64,000 nt of DNA from Caldicellulosiruptor naganoensis (GTDB lineage: Bacteria; Bacillota; Thermoanaerobacteria; Caldicellulosiruptorales; Caldicellulosiruptoraceae), in contig NZ_CP113864.1 in assembly GCF_026914285.1 (NCBI RefSeq), positions 2,015,001 through 2,079,000 on the forward strand, given 5' to 3'. The translations under genes and the position numbers were made by a program. The notes beneath the pieces were generated by a model, which worked only from the letters and a program-made list of their open reading frames with translations, was not told the origin of the DNA and ran no database searches. Below are positions 58,362 to 64,000 of the stretch, piece by piece. Positions within the stretch are counted from its first letter, which is position 1; each line of letters begins with the position of its first letter.

Positions 58362-58820
58362 ACATCCTTTTCCACCTTTCTAAATGAGAATTTATCTACT
58401 GCCCCTTTCGTTAGTCTAATTTTACCCTTTTTACCTTTCCAATTCAATGGTTTTTAAGAAAGACATGCAATTTATTTGGAAATCCAATTAATGTTCTTCG
58501 ATTTAAAACATTAGTTGACTATAATATTTACTAATGTATGTTTATGTACGTTTACTTAGTATAAGTTAAAAATGTTCCTTGGCTCATTTTATGCACCCCT
58601 TAAGCTGTCACAAACGTGGTTGCAAGATGCAAAATATAGGTATTTTAAAACAAATTGCCAAAGCACCAGGCACTGCTCAAATTAGTGTGCAAACAGCTAA
58701 AAACAAAATTTCAAAGGGTAAAAAGAATGATGATAAAAAACAAAACTGATAGTCATTTTTTTCGAAGAGTGATATAATAATTAGTTGGAACATATATTCA
58801 AAACTCTTGGAGGTGAAATA
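58362..58820. other. Intergenic region with promoter and possible short remnant
   Basis: The region includes ATGTATGTTTATGTACG (58533-58549), a repeat-like AT stretch, and a 40-codon frame from ATG 58627 to 58749 (MQNIGILKQIAKAPGTAQIS, Lys-rich tail) without a clear ribosome-binding site. A TATAAT box at 58773-58778 (GTGATATAATAATTAG) probably drives the downstream secreted protein gene. I see no structured RNA. Confidence 0.4.
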
Positions 58821-59873
58821 ATGAAAAGAGCTGCAAGGGTAATTTCGGTGATTGTGACAATTTGTTTTATAACCTTCTTGCTATCATCTTCAGTTCTTGC
58901 TGCATCAAGTCAGCAAATCCAAGCTTCTTTGTTAGTAAAAACTTTCAAAGCAGAGCTTTCAAAAATTCTAAATCCTGACACTCCTCTTTCGTGTGGCATA
59001 ATCACCACGTCAACCGGGCAAAAGTCAGTGGGATATGGTTTAAATCTTATTGTCAATGATACAAAGACTTACAAAGTTGCTTTTGACAGAAAAAATAGAA
59101 AGTTTTTTATCCAAACCAAGAAAGATAATGTAAATCATACCGTCTTCTTAAACGGGCAAAATATTTACACCTTAGATCCAAAAGATAACAAGTACGTGCT
59201 TAGCACCATACCAACTACTCTCTGGATGAGCATCAATATGCTTGACAGCTCGCTTTCTCAGCCTATGAGCAAGTTTTACCAGACCATATTGAACTACTTA
59301 AACTCTCAAGCATCTTCAATTGTAAAAAGCGCGTACAAGACAACAATATCTGTTGGTTCAAAGAAGATAAGCTGCTGGGCATTAAATAGCGTTCTGCCAA
59401 GCAAGGTTTTAGAACCTGCATTTAAAGAATTTTTATCTACATCTTCAAAATCTGTACTTTCTCAGTTACGGATTATGCTCGATGTTTATTTAAAATCTTT
59501 GACAGACGATGAAAAGAAGGCTTTGAGCTCTTTAAATATCGATGTAAATAAACTTTCTTCAGCTGAGATCTCAAAACAGCTTGAAAATAATCTTTCTAAG
59601 CTTATTAGGTCAATAAAATTGGATGATTACAAGATAAACTTTTACGTTGATGAAAAGACAGGAAAAATAGTAAAGATAATAATTAAAAATGCACCTGCAA
59701 CTACTAATAGCGTTTTGACAAGAATTGAAATGACAAATATTGCAACAGGAAATGATGTTAAGTTCCCACAAATTTCTCAAAACATGATAAAACAACAGTC
59801 CAGTCAGGTAGACATAGTCGGTCTTTTGAAATTGATTGAGAATTTTGTTGCTAAAATGCAGCAAATAAAATAA
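58821..59873 (+). CDS. Secreted protein of unknown function
   Basis: A 350-residue exported protein. Signal peptide about residues 1-31 (VISVIVTICFITFLLSSSVLAAS). The mature part is rich in Ser, Lys and Leu, with a KNRKFFIQTKKDN segment and a late FYVDEKTGKIVKIIIKN beta-hairpin-like pattern reminiscent of lipoprotein-type or LolA-like folds. I recognise no named domain. ATG 58821 follows GGAGGTGAAATA. It is followed by a polysaccharide deacetylase gene in the same direction, about 210 bases away. Confidence 0.75.
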   Translation: MKRAARVISVIVTICFITFLLSSSVLAASSQQIQASLLVKTFKAELSKILNPDTPLSCGIITTSTGQKSVGYGLNLIVNDTKTYKVAFDRKNRKFFIQTKKDNVNHTVFLNGQNIYTLDPKDNKYVLSTIPTTLWMSINMLDSSLSQPMSKFYQTILNYLNSQASSIVKSAYKTTISVGSKKISCWALNSVLPSKVLEPAFKEFLSTSSKSVLSQLRIMLDVYLKSLTDDEKKALSSLNIDVNKLSSAEISKQLENNLSKLIRSIKLDDYKINFYVDEKTGKIVKIIIKNAPATTNSVLTRIEMTNIATGNDVKFPQISQNMIKQQSSQVDIVGLLKLIENFVAKMQQIK

Positions 59874-59899
59874 ACATCATAATTATGTAAATGAATATC

Positions 59900-59955
59900 T
59901 TGGGCTGCCGCATAATTGATATTTGAGAAAAAGTGCGGCAGTCTTTTTTTTATCC
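59900..59955 (+). terminator. Terminator after the secreted protein gene
   Basis: GGCTGCCGCA pairs with TGCGGCAGTC across an ATTGATATTTGAGAAAAAG loop, followed by TTTTTTTTATCC. Confidence 0.75.
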
Positions 59956-60081
59956 CTTTCACCTCTTAATATGTCTTCCCTAACTTTTGTAACACTTATT
60001 TTAACAAATTCACATAAACTACACTTATAATTCTGTTATTGCGACGTCTTTTAAGTGTGCTCAAAAGAAGGTGATACGACA

Positions 60082-60978
60082 ATGAAAAAGGGATTCTATA
60101 TTTTAGCCCTAACTTTAATAATATTTGCAGTCATAGCAGTCTTTCCTATACAAACTCTTGCACAAAAGGATCAGATTAAGATTCCTGTGCTTGTATATCA
60201 CTATTTTGCAAAAGGCTCAAAAGAAGCACAAGAGTGTAATTCCTTTGCGGTTGTGGATATTCAGAATTTTGAAAAACAGATGGAATATCTTTATAAAAAC
60301 AACTTCAAGACTTTAACAATGGAAGAGCTGTACAAATTTTTAAAAGGTGAATATATTCCACCCAAAAAAGCCATTGTAATAACAATGGATGATGGATACA
60401 AAAATAATATTACATTGGCATATCCAGTACTAAAAAAATATGGTTTTAAAGCATGCATATTTGTAATCGGAAAATTCTTGATATCCAAGAATACCTCAAA
60501 CGAATTTGAATATCTGTCACTGGAAGATACTCTTAAATACACCGACGTCTTTGAGTTTGGTTCTCACACATACGATATGCACAGGCTGCTGAATGGAATG
60601 CCCATTCTCCTTCAGGCTAACATGCTGGACATAATTTTTGATTTTGTAAACAATCAAGTGCTAATAAATTCTCCTTATTTTGCTTATCCGTTTGGTGCAT
60701 ATGATGAAAGAGTAATAGAAGTTTTAAAGTCTTTCAACTACAAATTGGCTTTTACTACCAAAAAAGGATATGTGACATCTTCTACTGACCTGTATGAAAT
60801 TCCACGGTTTACTATCTCACAAAAAACTACTTTTGACCAGTTTATAAAAATTGTAAATGGTGAATATCCTGATATCTATGTTCACAATCCCGGTCACAAA
60901 ACTTCCAAGGAAAAGCAGCATGTAAAAACGTTGACCGAAAAAAAGACAAAACAAACCTTATTGCAAAAAAGAGGCTAA
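60082..60978 (+). CDS. Secreted polysaccharide deacetylase (NodB homology)
   Basis: A 298-residue exported CE4-type deacetylase. Signal peptide about residues 1-30. The NodB domain has PVLVYHYF near residue 40, the metal and catalytic Asp pair in VITMDDGYKNN, the metal His pair in FGSHTYDMHRL, and AYPFGAYDERV. The tail is strongly basic (KTSKEKQHVKTLTEKKTKQT), perhaps for wall attachment. Likely substrates are peptidoglycan GlcNAc or other N-acetylated glycans. ATG 60082 follows GAAGGTGAT. Confidence 0.88.
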   Translation: MKKGFYILALTLIIFAVIAVFPIQTLAQKDQIKIPVLVYHYFAKGSKEAQECNSFAVVDIQNFEKQMEYLYKNNFKTLTMEELYKFLKGEYIPPKKAIVITMDDGYKNNITLAYPVLKKYGFKACIFVIGKFLISKNTSNEFEYLSLEDTLKYTDVFEFGSHTYDMHRLLNGMPILLQANMLDIIFDFVNNQVLINSPYFAYPFGAYDERVIEVLKSFNYKLAFTTKKGYVTSSTDLYEIPRFTISQKTTFDQFIKIVNGEYPDIYVHNPGHKTSKEKQHVKTLTEKKTKQTLLQKRG

Positions 60979-60996
60979 AAAAGCCTCTTTTTTATG
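60964..60996. terminator. Bidirectional terminator
   Basis: AAAAAAGAGGCT pairs with AGCCTCTTTTTT around a four-A loop, with T runs on both strands. It overlaps the end of the deacetylase gene and serves both convergent genes. Confidence 0.85.
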
Positions 60997-62068
60997 TGCC
61001 AAATTTTAAATATACTAGGGTTGCTGCAACCGCAGCAGCTGCGCTTATGAACTTGTTCAGAAGAAAAAGCGAAACATAAGGTGTAGCAAATATTGCCACA
61101 AATGCAAGCTGAGGACCCAAAGCCGAAGCTGCCGTCGTGCACAGGGCAGATGCTAAAATTTTTGACCTTTTGTCCATCTTATCAAAAAGGTAAAGTGTAG
61201 GAACACAGTTCACAAGCAGCATCAACATTCCTTCCAGCCCTGCTTGATTTAAAGTATATGAACCTTTCAAAAGCCTGAATCTATTTATTAGAAAATTGTA
61301 TATAACTGTAAAGAATACATAGCTGCCACCAATCAAAACAGCCATTTTAAGCGGAAGGACTATACAGTCTTGCAAAGCTGTTTTTATAGGAAATAAAGCT
61401 TTGCTTGTTAATATATGGTATCCCAATAACGCAAGTCCTACAAGGTTAACAAAGGTCATTGTACTACCCAAAAATTTCATTGCAGTTATCAAAAAACGCC
61501 ATTCTCTTGAAACCCCAATGGCAAGCATAAAAGTAACGATCACAACAATAGCTACCAGTTTTAATGTCCTCAGTACATTATATCCCCAAAGCAGGTTTGT
61601 AAATACAACTGCAACGGAAATGCATCCAATTCCAATAAGACTTCCTTTTATAAAATCCTCTTTTGACTCATCTTTCAAAATTCCAAATGCAACAGGGTAT
61701 GTAAAACCAATGGTCGCTCCCAAATTTGAGCTAAGTAGAATACCGCCTATTATCTTAGCCATTTCATCTTTTGATACTTGTTGGGATATGTGATACCCGC
61801 CCATATCTATGGGTAAAAAACAAGAAATTAATATTGCACTGTCGGTATGAAAAAACTGCGCTAAAAACTTTGAAGGTTTTACCAGCAACATACCCAAAAA
61901 TGGATATAAGTAAAGAATGCCCAGCATCGAAAAAACGGCTTTTGCCATGATTACAAAGCCTTCTTCAATTTTTAACCCAAGTTTGAGCTTGTCACCAAAG
62001 ATTTTATCAATAACACCTGTTGCAAAGGCTATTGAAAATATCATAAACAAGATTTTGCTCAGTTGCAT
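60992..62068 (-). CDS. Ethanolamine-transporter-like protein (EutH family)
   Basis: A 358-residue membrane protein with about ten helices. CFLPIDMGGYHISQQVSKD and GGILLSSNLGATIGFTYPVAFG near residues 90-135 and the C-terminal GLEGMLMLLVNCVPTLYLFDK are characteristic of EutH. No other ethanolamine genes are nearby, so its substrate may be different. ATG 62068 (MQLSKILFM) is favoured; a GTG four codons upstream is possible, and neither has a strong ribosome-binding site. Confidence 0.85.
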   Translation of the reverse strand: MQLSKILFMIFSIAFATGVIDKIFGDKLKLGLKIEEGFVIMAKAVFSMLGILYLYPFLGMLLVKPSKFLAQFFHTDSAILISCFLPIDMGGYHISQQVSKDEMAKIIGGILLSSNLGATIGFTYPVAFGILKDESKEDFIKGSLIGIGCISVAVVFTNLLWGYNVLRTLKLVAIVVIVTFMLAIGVSREWRFLITAMKFLGSTMTFVNLVGLALLGYHILTSKALFPIKTALQDCIVLPLKMAVLIGGSYVFFTVIYNFLINRFRLLKGSYTLNQAGLEGMLMLLVNCVPTLYLFDKMDKRSKILASALCTTAASALGPQLAFVAIFATPYVSLFLLNKFISAAAAVAATLVYLKFGT

Positions 62069-62104
62069 CTTTAAACTCACTTCTCAAACTTCATTTGTTT
62101 AGAG

Positions 62105-62785
62105 TTATTTTACCACAAGATCAAAAGTTTTGCTTAAAACAACAATCGCCACGTCCTGAGTCACTTCATAGAGCTTTACAAGCGCAAGTTCAATCTCCGG
62201 ATGACCATCATACCCAGGGATTTTACCTTCTTCTTTGCCAAAAATGCTGTATATGTGGTCTGCAAGCTTTTTTACAATCTCCAAAAGGCTTGTTTTGCCA
62301 GTTGCCAGAAAATGTGCAACACCAGGCTCTATCATGTGCCCTGCAGTGTAGAGTTCGTGACACTCTTTTAAATTTGTCCACCTTTTACCCTTTCCTTTGA
62401 TGGTAAAATATGTATTGAGGTATTCTTCTTCCCACTGAGCCTTGCCAATAAGCTCTATAACCTCGTCAACCTTCTCTTCCAAATCAGGATTTGGATATTT
62501 TTCAAGGACATATGAAGCTGCCTCAAGCCACTTTGCAACATCACTGTCTTGAAAAACAAATCCCTCAAATTCCCCATCTTCAAGTCCTGCTGCTATTCTG
62601 AAATTCTTTATTGCATGGCTTTTGACCGGAATATCAACTAAATCATTTAATATCTCCCACTGATATGACACAACTACATCAGGAATAAGTTCTACATATC
62701 TTCCTCAGAACAAGTCTTTAATAGTGACATCTTTTATTTCTATTTCTGACGATTTAAGGGAATTTGTGAAATGATTTTCGATCAT
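62105..62785 (-). pseudogene. GH127/DUF1680 beta-L-arabinofuranosidase, N-terminal fragment
   Basis: From ATG 62785 (after AGGTGG) the frame reads IEIKDVTIKDLF, then TGA (62705-62707) where Trp is expected in the GH127 signature KDxFW. It continues RYVELIPDVVVSYQWEILND through AGHMIEPGVAHFLATGKTSL to LALVKLYEVTQD. It then leaves the family, adds VAIVVLSKTFDLVVK and stops at 62105. Full-length members have about 650 residues, so two thirds are deleted, including the catalytic region. The enzyme removes arabinose from plant glycans. Its loss parallels the broken araB and araD. Confidence 0.8.
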
Positions 62786-62899
62786 ATTTTTTCACCACCT
62801 AAATCCTTAGTTTTTTGCTTTACTTTTATTTTCTGACATCTTTCTTGATTTTTCAAGTTGAAAAAGTAGTAATTTGGGTAGAGAGATTTTAGGTAAAAA

Positions 62900-62947
62900 A
62901 TAAAAGTTGAGGTGAGGCTCTCTTTTACCCCACCTCAACTTTTTTGT
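62900..62947 (-). terminator. Terminator after the S-layer protein gene
   Basis: On the minus strand AAAAGTTGAGGTGGGGT pairs with GCCTCACCTCAACTTTT around a short loop and is followed by TATTTTTTACC. Confidence 0.8.
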
Positions 62948-62967
62948 AAATTTTTCAAGAAGTTATC

Positions 62968-64000
62968 TTATTTTCTTAAGACATCCAATGCTCTCATAAT
63001 TAGTGCAATAAATTCTGCTCTTGTTATTGTGTTTTGTGGTCTGAAAGTCTTATCTGGATAACCTTTTACTATTCCTAAACTATATGCTTTTGCTAAGTAT
63101 TCTACATCGATTGAAGATTGTTCAAGAAGGTCTGTAAATTCAAGCTCTTTGGGTTCTATATCTACACCACTTTGTTCTAATAACTTCATTATAATTGCTA
63201 CAGCCTCAATTCTTGTAAGCGGTCTATTTGCATCATCAACCTCTGTAATAACTTCGTTGTCAAGCAATGCCTTGATTGCTTGGGCTGCCCATTGTGGTGT
63301 ATTCTTAACTGTGCCTTCTTGCTTCGGCGCAATTTCAAATGCTCTTTGTGCAACTACTGCCGCCTCTGCAAATGAAACTTGCTTTGTCGGTTTGAGTGTC
63401 ATATCTTCATATCCTACTATGAGTCCACTTGTAACAGCTTTCTTGAATGTGTCATATGCCCAATTATCTTTTGATATATCCTTATAAATCTCATCAAGTC
63501 TTGCAACAACTACTGCTACCGTACCTACTTTGTTTGTTGTAATGGTTACTGAAGAGACATCTTTCTTTGTTGCAACAGGCAGCCATTTGCCTTTTTGTTC
63601 GTCGTATGCAAATGCAACTGGGATATTATCATCTTTGAATACTTGCGGCTCAACCTTTACCTCTAACTTAACTGGCTTTACAACATTACCGTTCTCTATC
63701 GTAACCTTGATTGGTTTTTCAACAAGTGTCCCAAGCCCAATTTCTTTATCTAACTTCTCAATCTTTTCAACTTTGATTGTTGCATTTGCGCCCAAAACAG
63801 CACCCTGTGGTACAACAACCTTTATGTCGTTTCCTACATTAACAGTTGTTGCTGATGTTGGATTTATCTTTGTTGTAACAACACCCTCCTGTTGTTGTGT
63901 CTGCTGAGTTGTCTGCTGTTGTTGCTGTTGCTGAGCAGGTTGCTGGGTTGTTTGTTGCTGCTGTGTTTGCTGCTGAGTTTGTTGAGTTTGCTGCTGCGTC
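62968..64000 (-). CDS. S-layer-homology-domain surface protein (C-terminal part)
   Basis: An open frame of 343 codons that runs off the right edge, so the N-terminus is missing. The first visible 45 residues are a low-complexity Gln/Thr linker (repeats of QQT and QQQ). A beta-rich domain follows (ATIKVEKIEKLDKEIG; VAFAYDEQKGKWLPVAT), then three SLH modules in the last 190 residues (YKDISKDNWAYDTFKKAVTS; TPQWAAQAIKALLDNEVI; GIVKGYPDKTFRPQNTITRA). SLH modules bind pyruvylated cell-wall polysaccharide and anchor proteins to the surface. The linker probably separates an outer domain beyond the window from the anchor. Confidence 0.88.
   Translation of the reverse strand, partial: TQQQTQQTQQQTQQQQTTQQPAQQQQQQQTTQQTQQQEGVVTTKINPTSATTVNVGNDIKVVVPQGAVLGANATIKVEKIEKLDKEIGLGTLVEKPIKVTIENGNVVKPVKLEVKVEPQVFKDDNIPVAFAYDEQKGKWLPVATKKDVSSVTITTNKVGTVAVVVARLDEIYKDISKDNWAYDTFKKAVTSGLIVGYEDMTLKPTKQVSFAEAAVVAQRAFEIAPKQEGTVKNTPQWAAQAIKALLDNEVITEVDDANRPLTRIEAVAIIMKLLEQSGVDIEPKELEFTDLLEQSSIDVEYLAKAYSLGIVKGYPDKTFRPQNTITRAEFIALIMRALDVLRK

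Noticed and set aside
58627-58749. A 40-codon lysine-rich frame in the spacer before the secreted protein gene
   Set aside because: No ribosome-binding site and no known family; kept only as a note in the intergenic entry.
27181-62785. Reassignment of stop codons to Trp in this organism
   Set aside because: TAG and TGA both end many intact genes in the window, for example ribD and the DUF362 gene (TAG) and glgD or araR neighbours (TGA/TAA); ordinary mutation explains the cases.

Overview
The window is low-GC DNA from an anaerobic Gram-positive bacterium. The gene set points to a thermophilic, plant-polysaccharide-degrading member of the Clostridia, most like Caldicellulosiruptor. This is an inference from remembered gene content, not a database match. 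The main evidence is xylulokinase with a LacI regulator, an L-arabinose cluster (araB, araR, araD), a GH127-type arabinofuranosidase remnant, a complete glycogen operon, class III (oxygen-sensitive) ribonucleotide reductase, an S-layer protein with SLH domains, and c-di-GMP and c-di-AMP signalling parts.

Layout. 1-2.4 kb: a three-gene acyl-CoA dehydratase activase-like operon, cut by the window edge. 2.4-5.6 kb: lysS, greA and a cation-efflux gene behind a probable Ni/Co riboswitch. 5.6-9.5 kb: a decayed hypothetical gene, a conserved hypothetical with an XRE regulator, a phosphoribosyltransferase and a metal-dependent cyclase. 9.5-15 kb: proS, mscS, a broken glutamine amidotransferase, an ANTAR regulator and an HD-GYP protein. 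15-17.7 kb: lacI-xylB. 17.8-18.9 kb: a small toxin/immunity-like remnant. 18.9-22.6 kb: ribD-ribE-ribBA-ribH under an FMN riboswitch. 22.6-25 kb: a LysM protein and radC. 25-27.3 kb: two transporter pseudogenes. 27.4-35.9 kb: glgB-glgC-glgD-glgA-glgP. 36-39.6 kb: an amidase-domain gene and a gene split by an IS1634-like element. 39.6-42 kb: a GDSL esterase, a ROK kinase and a small membrane protein. 42-45.8 kb: nrdD with NrdR boxes, an Fe-S membrane protein and TetR. 46-48.6 kb: pabA-pabB-pabC. 48.8-52.9 kb: a DUF362 ferredoxin-like protein, a degenerate IS, then a c-di-AMP riboswitch ahead of a probable Re-citrate synthase. 52.9-56.5 kb: the broken arabinose cluster. 56.6-64 kb: a PAS-GGDEF-EAL gene with an internal stop, a secreted protein, a polysaccharide deacetylase, EutH, a truncated GH127 gene and an S-layer protein that runs off the window.

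Two themes stand out. The first is RNA control: three riboswitches of different ligand classes (Ni/Co, FMN, c-di-AMP). The c-di-AMP switch directly in front of a citrate-synthase-type enzyme is the most interesting single observation. The second is gene decay. About ten genes carry one or two clear lesions: lost start codons, one-base frameshifts, Trp-to-stop changes, a 13-bp tandem duplication in araB and an IS insertion. Some one-base lesions in short homopolymers could be sequence errors. The duplication, the stop codons and the IS insertion are much harder to explain that way.

I saw no tRNA or rRNA gene and no CRISPR array.
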